Source: a virus
Virus record (IMG/VR): IMGVR_UViG_3300044822_000273
Coordinates: 1-50,015 of that record
Direction: 5' to 3' (one strand)
DNA: 50,015 bases
The notes below the pieces were generated by a model. That model was not told the origin of the DNA and searched no databases. It saw only the letters and a program-made list of their open reading frames with translations. Below are positions 1 to 6,895 of the stretch, one piece after another (positions within the stretch are counted from its first letter, which is position 1; every line of letters starts with the position of its first letter). Both the position numbers and the translations under genes were made by a program.

Positions 1-522
1 CTAGTTCCCACCCGTCAGCACCGGCAGGCGTCGCTTGCCGCTGGGGCCCACGGCAAACGTCAACAGGCGAGGCAGATCGGGCAGCGTGGAGAGTTTTGCG
101 AGCGCCCTGGCCTCGATGAGCCGGACGGCCTCATGCGACAGGTTCAGCGCGGCGGCGGTCTCTTCGATCGTCGCCGAACCCTGGTCGGCAAGGTCGAGCG
201 AGCAGGACTCTCGCAGCTGAGTCGGCGTCAGATCGGGGAAATTGAACGTCAAGCCCCCGTCCTTGGTCACCTCGCTGTACAAGTGGTGTCGGCACGACAC
301 GAAGGGGCATGGGCGCTGCGCACCGCACTCGCCGCGGGTGCGTGGTCGTTCGGACGGGCTATCGACTGGCGGCGATGGCAGGACGCGCAGTCCGAACCGC
401 GCCAAAGCAGTACGCGAGGTCTGCGAGAGCATCAGCGTCCGCTTGCCGACGATGCGCTTGCGGCGCCGCGATCTTCGTGGGGGAACATCGGACCAAGGCG
501 GAAGCGCGACGGCTGCGGTCAT
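1..522 (-). CDS. Sigma-70 region-4-like DNA-binding protein
   Basis: A 173-residue protein with a basic N-terminus ([11 protein letters not shown]) and a central Cys-rich segment [13 protein letters not shown]. It is followed by [20 protein letters not shown] and a helix-turn-helix stretch [20 protein letters not shown] that resembles the -35-binding region 4.2 of sigma factors. I recall proteins with a CPxVSCxxHLY...LNFPDL...ESCALDVADRG arrangement from myxobacteria, where they are annotated as sigma-like regulators. It lacks regions 2 and 3, so it is unlikely to be a full sigma factor and may modify host RNA polymerase or act as a repressor or activator. The ATG at 522 abuts the IS605-type left end at 523. 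The function is inferred from the motif only. Confidence 0.6.
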   Translation of the reverse strand: MTAAVALPPWSDVPPRRSRRRKRIVGKRTLMLSQTSRTALARFGLRVLPSPPVDSPSERPRTRGECGAQRPCPFVSCRHHLYSEVTKDGGLTFNFPDLTPTQLRESCSLDLADQGSATIEETAAALNLSHEAVRLIEARALAKLSTLPDLPRLLTFAVGPSGKRRLPVLTGGN

Positions 523-676
523 CGGATCTCAGCGGGGAAACCCCGTCCTTTAGGGCGGGGAGGAACCGCTCCCCTCGGTGTTGGTGGATTCCAGCAGTGC
601 GACAAGAAGCAGGAAAGTGGAGGAGTCCTCAAAAGCTCAACCACAAAGCTCCGCCCTTTAGGACGGGGTTGTTTAC
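523..676 (+). mobile_element. MITE-like IS605-derived element
   Basis: A 154-base unit with the same kind of ends as the larger element next to it but no transposase gene. Its left end starts CGGATCTCAGCGGGGAAA with a palindrome at 541-560. Its right end at 645-676 carries a second palindrome and finishes in GTTTAC. The interior (about 565-640) shows no coding signal. The unit sits directly upstream of the 1-522 gene, and its right end touches the left end of the next element with no spacer. Non-autonomous palindrome-ended derivatives are known for the IS200/IS605 family; placing this unit there is inference from the shared ends. Confidence 0.6.
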
Positions 677-705
677 CGGATCTCCGGCGCGGAAACCCCC
701 GTCCT

Positions 706-1150
706 TCAGGGCGGGGAGGAAGCGCCGTCTCCGCGTTGCGCCTCCACATAGCGTTTGACAACTTCGAGCGGAGCACCTCCGCAGGACACCGCGCAGTAGC
801 TTGGACTCCAAAAGTGATGACCCCAGAGCCTCGAGATCACCTCGGGGAAGTTGTGCTTGCGCAGTCGATGCGCCGACGCTCCCTTGAGGTGGTTGACCAG
901 TGTGGAGAGCGCGACCTTCGGCGGGAAGCCGACGAGCAAGTGAGCGTGGTCGTGCTCCCACCCCACCTCTCGTAGCTCGCAGCTGAACTGCGCGCACGTG
1001 GCCTCCCACGAGCCCTTGAGCACCTCGAAGACCCGTTCGGTGATAGCCTTGCGCCGGTACTTGGTGCCGGTACTTGGTGACGAAGACCAAGTGAACCGTC
1101 AACGCGTACACCACGTGCCTTCCCGTCCGAAAGTCGCTTGCGTGAGGCAT
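706..1150 (-). pseudogene. tnpA: IS200/IS605 TnpA transposase, frameshifted
   Basis: The N-terminal part from the ATG at 1150 reads HASDFRTGRHVVYALTVHLV and then FVTKYR, the usual TnpA beta strand. The frame then breaks, and the remainder continues in another frame from about 1053 to 706. The downstream part holds the HUH motif (DHAHLLVGFPP) and the tyrosine helix (LEVVKRYVEAQ). The break coincides with a perfect 13-base tandem duplication (1054-1066 and 1067-1079). Removing one copy restores a continuous protein of about 143 residues, normal for this family. HUH and Tyr residues are intact, so the lesion looks recent. Confidence 0.85.
1054..1079. repeat. 13-base tandem duplication in tnpA
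   Basis: Two adjacent identical copies of CCGGTACTTGGTG (1054-1066 and 1067-1079). Thirteen bases are not a multiple of three, so the second copy shifts the tnpA reading frame just after the conserved VTKYR segment. This looks like replication slippage. Confidence 0.95.
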
Positions 1151-1287
1151 GAGACCAAGTATGCTTTGCCAGGTGAGGACGAGCGCTCCGCTTTCTCTGG
1201 AACATCGCGCTCGAACAGCGGAAGCTCGGACTTGCTCGACCGCGAGACGAACGCCGATACCCATCGGCCTTCGACCAGATCAACGAG

Positions 1288-2298
1288 TTGACCGAGCTTC
1301 GAGCTGCACTGCCGTGGCTGGCCGACGTACCCCGCAATGTCTGCTCGCAGCTCTTGGTCGAGCTGGACCGAGCTTGGCAACGCTGCTTCGCCAAGCTGGC
1401 CCGCGCCCCTCGGTGGAAGCGACGCGGACGAGACGCTCTCGGCTTCTGCGAGCCGCACCCGAAGGTCTGGCGCGTCCACGGTACAGACATCCGCTTCCCC
1501 AAGCTCGGAACGCTCCGCACCGTGATGCACCGCCCGCTCGAGGGGAAGCCGAAGACATGCACCCTGAAGCGAGACGGAGACCAGTGGTTTGTCAGCATCG
1601 TTTGCGAGCTTGACGTTGCTGACCCCACCCCGCGCATGGGCCCTGTTGTCGCGATCGATCGCGGGATCGCCAACTTCGGCGCGACATCGGACGGCAACAT
1701 GATCGCCAACCCACGCCACCTCGAACGAGCGCTGAAGCGCCTCGCTCGCGCACAGAGAACCGTCAGCCGACGAAAGAAAGGATCGAAGAACAGAGAGAAG
1801 GCCAAGATTCGCGTCGCCCGCATCCACCGAAAGGTGAAGCGGCAACGTGATCACTTCCTGCACGTCCAGTCTGCACGACTCGCCAAGAGCCACGGCGTCG
1901 TTGTGCTGGAACGGCTGAACGTAGCAGGGATGAAACGCAGCAACCTCGGACGCAGTATTTCGTCGGCGAGCTGGTCTCGCTTCGCCGAGTTGCTGCGATA
2001 CAAGCTGGCGTGGTCCGGGGGCTCGCTCGTCGAGGTAGGCGCCGCATACAGCTCGCAGACGTGCAGCGAGTGCGGCGCCGTGGACGCGAAGTCCCGTCGC
2101 TCGCAGTCGTCGTTCGCCTGTACTTCGTGTGGGCTCTTGGACCATGCGGACCTCAATGCTGCAAAGGTTTTGCTCGCTCGTGCGAATCGCTCGAGCGCTA
2201 TGCCTGTGGACGGGAGCGCCTGTAAGGGGCCCGGACGAAGCAGGAAACGGGTTGCGCTACGTGTTCCACGTCGCTCTCCTGAAAGCTCCGCCCTTTAG
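1288..2298 (+). CDS. tnpB: TnpB RNA-guided nuclease, N-terminally truncated
   Basis: TnpB, the IS605-family RNA-guided endonuclease ancestral to Cas12. From the TTG at 1288 the 336 residues contain the split RuvC site: Asp in AIDRGIANF (about 124), Glu in VVVLERLNVAG (about 208) and Asp in HADLNAA (about 288). A CxxC...CxxC zinc ribbon (Cys 259, 262, 278, 281) lies between the last two. The open frame continues upstream to 1177, and the residues there (RFLWNIALEQRK) fit the family N-terminus, but the first 25 or so codons, with the usual FRLYP segment, are missing and a stop (1174-1176) blocks them. The catalytic core looks intact; the 5' loss may prevent full activity. The C-terminal codons run into the right-end hairpin. 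Confidence 0.85.
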   Translation: MTELRAALPWLADVPRNVCSQLLVELDRAWQRCFAKLARAPRWKRRGRDALGFCEPHPKVWRVHGTDIRFPKLGTLRTVMHRPLEGKPKTCTLKRDGDQWFVSIVCELDVADPTPRMGPVVAIDRGIANFGATSDGNMIANPRHLERALKRLARAQRTVSRRKKGSKNREKAKIRVARIHRKVKRQRDHFLHVQSARLAKSHGVVVLERLNVAGMKRSNLGRSISSASWSRFAELLRYKLAWSGGSLVEVGAAYSSQTCSECGAVDAKSRRSQSSFACTSCGLLDHADLNAAKVLLARANRSSAMPVDGSACKGPGRSRKRVALRVPRRSPESSAL

Positions 2299-2313
2299 GG
2301 CGGGGTTGATTAC
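2281..2313. repeat. IS605-type right-end hairpin (copy abutting cas operon)
   Basis: The palindrome CCGCCCTTTAGGGCGG, preceded by GAAAGCT and followed by GGTTGATTAC. It closes the element at 2313. The start codon of the Cas6-like gene follows 2 bases later at 2316, so this end lies where the operon's 5' leader would be. In characterised TnpB systems the guide RNA scaffold covers this end and the guide is the flanking DNA. Confidence 0.8.
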
Positions 2314-2315
2314 CG

Positions 2316-3176
2316 ATGGCGAGTGCGAGTCCCAGGCAGGTGTACGAGCGCGAGAGGGCGCGCCTGCCATCGCGCATCCTCGCGGCGCGGGCGCGGAATC
2401 GAGCGTGGGCAGAGGAGCACCGCTCCTGCCAGGAGCGCAACCACTGGCTAGCGGGGGCTGCCCCTTACTCGGATCATCTGCCCGGCGGCATCACCACCAT
2501 CCAGTTCGAGCCTCGTCCGCGATGGCCGATGCACCTGCGCAACGCCCGTGGACTGCATGGTGCGATCACGATGCTGCGTGACCGTCCGCACGGGCGCTGG
2601 CCGGCATGGTCGCTCTTTCCGTGCGCCGACGGCTGGGCCATCTACTGGTCCGAGAACGCCGACGCCGAGCGCTTTGCAAATGCCCATCTCAACGGCGCGC
2701 TCTGGGATGCGCCGACGCTCTTTCGGTTCGGAGACCTGTTTCGTATGCGCGCGCCGACCGACCGCAAGCGCGGCCGCCGCTTCGTGCGGATCGACGCGAT
2801 CACGCCCATCGTGACGCGGAGCGTGGGCGGTACGGCGGTCTGCACGTGTCCGACGGAAGACACGATCCGGGGCGCGTTGACGGGCGAACTGCTCTACCGG
2901 CTCAGCCCCATGCATCGAGGGGATGCCCCAGGGCAGGACGCTTGGACGCAGTGGACCAAGCCCCGCGTGATGCTCCGTATGGTCGAGCGAGTCACCGAAC
3001 CTGCGCACACGGACTGTGGTGGCAAGCTGGGTCGCGTGTCGGGCTGGCAGGGGTCGGTCACGCTCGAGACCAATGCGACGGCGCGCTGGCTTCTTCAGGC
3101 GTGCGAACGCGGGATCGGCCTCGGCGGTCGCACGGCGTTCGGCTTCGGGCGCATTCGGGTGACGTCGTGCGAATGA
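2316..3176 (+). CDS. Cas6-like RAMP protein of type IV module
   Basis: A 286-residue protein whose last 21 residues (266-286) contain GIGLGGRTAFGFGRIRV, a glycine-rich loop of the kind that ends Cas6 and related RAMP proteins. The middle stretch RGLHGAITMLRDRP also looks RAMP-like. It overlaps Csf1 by an ATGA, so it belongs to the same operon. The expected role would be CRISPR RNA processing or binding, as Csf5/Cas6 does in type IV-A. Type IV-B loci normally lack a cas6, which makes this gene unusual. No clear catalytic His is identifiable by eye. The start lies against the IS end with only a GGGG at about 10 bases as possible ribosome-binding site, so the N-terminus may have been altered by the insertion. 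It could instead be an unrelated RAMP subunit. Confidence 0.55.
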   Translation: MASASPRQVYERERARLPSRILAARARNRAWAEEHRSCQERNHWLAGAAPYSDHLPGGITTIQFEPRPRWPMHLRNARGLHGAITMLRDRPHGRWPAWSLFPCADGWAIYWSENADAERFANAHLNGALWDAPTLFRFGDLFRMRAPTDRKRGRRFVRIDAITPIVTRSVGGTAVCTCPTEDTIRGALTGELLYRLSPMHRGDAPGQDAWTQWTKPRVMLRMVERVTEPAHTDCGGKLGRVSGWQGSVTLETNATARWLLQACERGIGLGGRTAFGFGRIRVTSCE

Positions 3177-3946
3177 CGCCGACGTACCGCCTGCATACGC
3201 TGGCGGGCTCGCCGCGCGTGGCCGACTGCGCCGTTCAGCCGTCCTTTCGCTGCTGGGTGTGCGCTGGCCTCGCGTGTCGAGGGATGCTCCAGACGCGTTG
3301 GCAGGGCGCCTCGTTCACAGGTCAGAACCGCGTGCGCTGTCCCGAATCGACGTTCGTGTGTGAGGCGTGCGTGTGGGCGATGGCCGGCAAGCCGCCCGAC
3401 ACGCTGAGGATGTACTCCCACTTCGTCGATGGCCGTGGTTGGCGGAAGTGGAACAAGGGCGACAAGGCCGCGATGCGCGACTGGCTCCGTGCACCCAAGC
3501 GCGGCGAGTGGTTTGCGGCGATCGCGGACAGCGGGCAGAAGCATGTGCTTCCGTGGGCGCCGATCAACAGCGAGGCCGCGACAGCCCCGCGCGTCCACTT
3601 CGAGGACCGGATCGTGACGCTGTCCTCCGACTGGTCGCTGCTCGACGAGCTCGCCGAGCTGCTCACGCTCGGCGCGACGAAAGAGGAGATCGGACGCGGC
3701 GAGTATGGCCCGCGCGCGTGGCTGCTCTGCGGTGAGGGACTACGGGCGTTCGAAGCGCGTTGGGCCTACGAGCGTGGAGGCGGACGGTTTGACCTGATGG
3801 TGTGGCTCGCGCAACGCGACGAGACGCGCGTCCAAGCGCGCATGGAGGACGAACGGCATGCTCGACGACAAGCAAAAGGAGCGGCTGCGAAACAAGACGG
3901 TCGAGGTGATTCTCGTCGTGCGCGCCGCGTACCTGCGCACGCCTAA
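3173..3946 (+). CDS. csf1: Csf1, type IV CRISPR large subunit
   Basis: A 257-residue protein with an N-terminal zinc-finger pattern: Cys27-x2-Cys30 (CWVC) and Cys63-x2-Cys66 (CEAC), with extra Cys at 35 and 56. This pattern and length fit Csf1, the type IV large-subunit (Cas8-like) protein that holds the complex together at the crRNA 5' side. The ATG at 3173 overlaps the Cas6-like stop (ATGA). Downstream it overlaps the small-subunit gene by 89 bases. The C-terminal 40 residues are basic (RHARRQAKGAAAKQDGR). The call rests on the Cys pattern plus its position before Csf2 and Csf3. Confidence 0.78.
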   Translation: MTPTYRLHTLAGSPRVADCAVQPSFRCWVCAGLACRGMLQTRWQGASFTGQNRVRCPESTFVCEACVWAMAGKPPDTLRMYSHFVDGRGWRKWNKGDKAAMRDWLRAPKRGEWFAAIADSGQKHVLPWAPINSEAATAPRVHFEDRIVTLSSDWSLLDELAELLTLGATKEEIGRGEYGPRAWLLCGEGLRAFEARWAYERGGGRFDLMVWLAQRDETRVQARMEDERHARRQAKGAAAKQDGRGDSRRARRVPAHA

Positions 3947-4238
3947 CGCGAACGTGCTCAAGCACTGGGACCAACTGCAGTCCCGGATCCGCGCGGCCGC
4001 GCGCACGACGTCGTCACCTGAAGAGTGGGTCACGTGCCTGTCCCGAACGTTGCAGTTGAGCGCCCCAAACGTGGAATGCTCGTCTGCCACGTGCGCCCTG
4101 GCGGACGACGTGCACGAGCTCGGCGCGGCATCGGAGTGGCTCCAGCTCGTCGAAGACGAGTACGGCTACCTGCTCGCTCTTACGCGGTCGGTGGCGGAGA
4201 AGCGCAAGACAGATCGGCAGGAGGACGCCCATGTTTGA
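3858..4238 (+). CDS. cas11: Cas11-like small subunit
   Basis: A 126-residue, mostly helical protein (for example KERLRNKTVEVILVVRAAYL and LQLVEDEYGYLLALTRSVAE) between csf1 and csf2. That is the position of the small helical subunit Cas11 in type IV-B operons, where several copies line the crRNA backbone. It starts within the csf1 reading frame (89-base overlap) and overlaps csf2 by 8 bases. There is no diagnostic motif, so the call is from size, composition and context. Confidence 0.62.
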   Translation: MLDDKQKERLRNKTVEVILVVRAAYLRTPNANVLKHWDQLQSRIRAAARTTSSPEEWVTCLSRTLQLSAPNVECSSATCALADDVHELGAASEWLQLVEDEYGYLLALTRSVAEKRKTDRQEDAHV

Positions 4239-5214
4239 AGTGATCGCCTACGAGATCCTGGTCGAAGCCGTGACGCCCATCGCCCACGCGAGCGAATCGC
4301 TGGGCAATCACTCGATCGTCATGCGTCGCAAGACCCGATTGCCGGGCGGCGGTTGGGCAAACGTGCCGATCATCACGGGCGATACGATGCGCCACGGACT
4401 GCGCGAGGCGGCGGCGTACGCCTTTCTCGACGCAGCGGGCATGCTCGACAAGGCCGACCTCAGCGAAGCCGCGCTGCGCCTGCTCTTCACGGGGGGCATG
4501 GTGACCGGGCGTGGCGACGCCGCGAACATCAAGATGGACGACTACCGCGACATGGTGGACCTCGTGCCGCCGCTCGCCCTGCTCGGCGGGTGCGCCAGCA
4601 ATCGTGTCGTGCCCGGTCGCCTCGTGAGCGAGGACGCCGTCCTTGTCTGCGAGGAAGCCAAGGCCCTCGTGCCTGCGTGGACCGTGGAGCGCGCCGGCGT
4701 CCTGTCCGGTGCCAGGGCGCACCTGGAGATCGCGCAGCGCGTACGGATGGATGCGACGCTGGATCCCGGCAAGCGCAAGCTGCTCGCGACGGGCGCGACC
4801 GCGAAGCTGGAGGCGAAGACGCGGCGAAGCGAAGCGGCTGCCGAAGCCGACGACGCCATCGCGCGCGAGGAAAGCAAGAGCACGATGCTCCCGCGAACGT
4901 TCGAGGCGGTCGCTTCCGGATCGCTCTTCTCGTGGCGCGTGCAGGCCACGTGCATGAGCGAGCTCGACCGCGACACCTTCCACGCGATGATCGGCGCGTT
5001 TCTCTCGAACGCCCGTGTCGGCGGAAAGCGCGGCGTCGGATGCGGCTTGCTTCGCGCCGTCGCCGCGAACGCCATCACGGTGCACCGTCCTGCGGAAGCC
5101 ATGCGCCCGGTGGATCCGTCGGCGCTGGGGCCTCGTGTCGGCGAGGTGTTCCGCACGCACGTCCGGCAGCGCGCCGACAGGGCCCGCGCGTTTCTGGCCG
5201 AGGTCAACGCGTGA
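4231..5214 (+). CDS. csf2: Csf2, type IV Cas7 backbone protein
   Basis: A 327-residue Cas7-family protein that would polymerise along the guide RNA. Visible RAMP features are VPIITGDTMRHGLREAAAY near residues 45-65, matching the Cas7 PG(N/D)SLRGxLR-type segment, and a late glycine-rich loop GGKRGVGCGLLRAVA near 270-285. The intervening LVPPLALLGGCASNRVVPGR is typical of Csf2. A charged stretch (KRKLLATGATAKLEAKTRR) could form the thumb. It starts inside the cas11 end and overlaps csf3 by GTGA, so the subunits are translationally coupled. This is the strongest single identification in the module. Confidence 0.85.
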   Translation: MFEVIAYEILVEAVTPIAHASESLGNHSIVMRRKTRLPGGGWANVPIITGDTMRHGLREAAAYAFLDAAGMLDKADLSEAALRLLFTGGMVTGRGDAANIKMDDYRDMVDLVPPLALLGGCASNRVVPGRLVSEDAVLVCEEAKALVPAWTVERAGVLSGARAHLEIAQRVRMDATLDPGKRKLLATGATAKLEAKTRRSEAAAEADDAIAREESKSTMLPRTFEAVASGSLFSWRVQATCMSELDRDTFHAMIGAFLSNARVGGKRGVGCGLLRAVAANAITVHRPAEAMRPVDPSALGPRVGEVFRTHVRQRADRARAFLAEVNA

Positions 5215-5879
5215 TCGGATCGCCGACGGACCGTGTCGATCCGATGCGGGTGCGCGCCATCGTCCGTGCGGCCGTGACCGGACCGCCGCCGATCGACTCG
5301 CTCCTTGCGTCGGTCGAGGCGCAGCGCGCAGGGCTCGTCGCGGGGTTCGGACCGCTGCAGCCGGTCGAGATCCCGATCGCGCGTGAATCGGCCGGTCGCT
5401 TCCATCTCTGCTCGGCGGCGCTAGCCGAGTACGACGCGCACGAACTGCGATGGGTGAACCGCAAGTTCCCGCTCGCGGAAGCGCAGATCATGGCCGGCCC
5501 GCGCCTGAAGCGCGTGAACATCTCGGCGGGCGCGTGCAAAAGCTACCGCCTCCCGCACGAGGCGGCGTGGCCGAAGGACGACACGATCACGTGGTTCGCG
5601 GCGGGCGATCGCGATCGCGTGCGAGAACTGCTCGGCTACGTCACGCACCTGGGTAGGCGCAGGGCCGTGGGCCGCGGGGCCGTGCGCGAATGGATCGTCG
5701 AGCCGTGGGAGACGTGGGAGGGCTTCCCGGTCGTGCTCGATGGCAAGCCGCTGCGGCCGCTGCCCCTCGATTGGCCCGGGCTCGTGGAGCCGGCCGAGGG
5801 ATACGGTACGCTCACGTTCCCGTATTGGGACCACGTCCGAGAGGATCGTTGCGCGATGCCCGATCGTGCTGCTGGCTAG
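5211..5879 (+). CDS. csf3: Csf3, type IV Cas5-like subunit
   Basis: A 222-residue Cas5-like protein that would cap the 5' handle of a guide RNA. Recognisable family features are the start MRVRAIVRAAVTGPPPIDSL (residues 12-31), which resembles the Csf3 first strand and 'hLDslL' segment, and RLKRVNISAGACKSYRLP, the Csf3 signature around a Lys-Ser-Tyr-Arg. A GRRRAVGRGAVREW loop follows. I used the GTG at 5211 because it overlaps the csf2 stop as GTGA; an in-frame ATG at 5244 fits the domain start better and may be the true start. It overlaps cysH by 14 bases. Confidence 0.8.
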   Translation: MIGSPTDRVDPMRVRAIVRAAVTGPPPIDSLLASVEAQRAGLVAGFGPLQPVEIPIARESAGRFHLCSAALAEYDAHELRWVNRKFPLAEAQIMAGPRLKRVNISAGACKSYRLPHEAAWPKDDTITWFAAGDRDRVRELLGYVTHLGRRRAVGRGAVREWIVEPWETWEGFPVVLDGKPLRPLPLDWPGLVEPAEGYGTLTFPYWDHVREDRCAMPDRAAG

Positions 5880-6621
5880 CCCACGATACACCGCCGAGGA
5901 CGCGGCGCGGTGGGCTGCGCTCGAGCGCCAGGACGCGGTCTACGCAGGTACGGCCCGATTTGCGCGCCACGTGGCGCGGGCTGAGCGGTGGCTATCCGGC
6001 TTTGTGCGTGAGCGCGAAGCGCGGTGTTACGCGGGGGTCAGCTGGGGAAAGGATTCGACGGTCATCGCGGACATGGTGTGCCGGTTAGCCCCAACGGTAT
6101 CGCTCGTATGGGTGCGCGTTGAGCCGATCGCCAACCCCGATTGCGTGCTTGTGCGCGACGCGTTCTTCGCGATCCATTCGTCCGCCAGGTACGAGGAGAT
6201 CGTGGTTCGGTGCGAACGTGATCCGCAAGGGCTTCGCGTGACGGAGACGTTGGGAGATCTTCCGCACGCGTTCCGGGTGACAGGAACGCTCGAGCGTGGA
6301 TTTGCGGAGGCAGCGCATCGCTTCGGGTCGCGGCACATCTCGGGCGTGCGAGCTGAGGAGAGCGGCGCGCGCCGCAGGCGTATGGAAGCTTTCGGCGCGG
6401 CTACGGACTCGACGTGCGCGCCGATTGGATGGTGGCGCGCAGAGGATGTCTGGGCGTACCTCTATGCGCGTCACCTGCCGGTGCACCCTGCCTATGCCTG
6501 TATGGGTGTCGCGTGGTCACGCGATCGGATCCGCGTCGCTTCGATGGGAGGTCGCCGCGGGCGCGGGCATGGCCGGCAGGAATGGGAGCGGAGGTACTAT
6601 CCAGAGGCGCGAAGGCTGTGA
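5866..6621 (+). CDS. cysH: CysH-like PP-loop enzyme of type IV-B module
   Basis: A 251-residue member of the PAPS reductase/ATP pyrophosphatase fold. The PP-loop GVSWGKDSTVIADM is at about 57-70, a SGxRAEES-like GVRAEESGARRRR follows, and PIGWWRAEDVWAYLYARHLP matches the C-terminal CysH segment. The catalytic Cys motif of true assimilatory sulphate reductases (ECGxH near the C-terminus) is absent. CysH homologues accompany type IV-B CRISPR loci in the literature, with unknown function; nucleotide or RNA modification has been proposed. The GTG at 5866 is the only plausible start and overlaps csf3. It is the last recognisable gene of the operon. Confidence 0.85.
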   Translation: MLLASPRYTAEDAARWAALERQDAVYAGTARFARHVARAERWLSGFVREREARCYAGVSWGKDSTVIADMVCRLAPTVSLVWVRVEPIANPDCVLVRDAFFAIHSSARYEEIVVRCERDPQGLRVTETLGDLPHAFRVTGTLERGFAEAAHRFGSRHISGVRAEESGARRRRMEAFGAATDSTCAPIGWWRAEDVWAYLYARHLPVHPAYACMGVAWSRDRIRVASMGGRRGRGHGRQEWERRYYPEARRL

Positions 6622-6714
6622 GCGGCTCGTCGCGACCTGCTCACCGAGGTCGACCGGTGCGAGTCGCGGACGCGGCTGCTGAAGCGCTACCTGGACCAGC
6701 TGGGAGAGGACTGA
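6622..6714 (+). other. Coding-like stretch just after cysH stop
   Basis: The 30 codons after the cysH TGA, in the same frame, read as a helical charged peptide (RRDLLTEVDRCESRTRLLKR then YLDQLGED) before a second TGA. There is no ATG, GTG or TTG in the frame. It may be a C-terminal part of cysH lost through a premature stop, a remnant of a small helical gene, or chance. Between 6715 and 6895 I see no further gene. Confidence 0.3.
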
Positions 6715-6895
6715 GCCGGGCGACGGCGGCAAAGGACGCGGCGAAGTAGTTCGGGGAGGTCCAACGTGCGGGGTGGCGCCCCTGGGCGATGGGTGAGTCG
6801 CGCGACCGCGCTCACGCCACCGCTTCCTCTTCTGCATTGGGCGGCAAAAGCGGCAATCGTCGCTTGGTGCCGCCACGATGGCGACAGCAATGGGG

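Larger units (their letters stand above)
677..2313 (+). mobile_element. IS605-type element (tnpA/tnpB divergent)
   Basis: A 1637-base element with a divergent, broken tnpA (minus) and a 5'-truncated tnpB (plus). The left end begins CGGATCTCC with a palindrome at 696-715. The right end has a palindrome around 2287-2305 and closes with TTGATTAC at 2313. The tnpA stop codon lies in the loop of the left hairpin, and the tnpB stop codon (2296-2298) in the loop of the right one, so both genes run into the ends. There are no terminal inverted repeats or duplicated target, as expected for single-strand HUH transposition. Since tnpA is frameshifted, movement would need a transposase supplied in trans. 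Confidence 0.8.

Noticed and set aside
629-1264. A 211-residue minus-strand protein
   Set aside because: Its first part is the tnpA N-terminus and its last part is out of frame after the 13-base duplication; not a separate gene.
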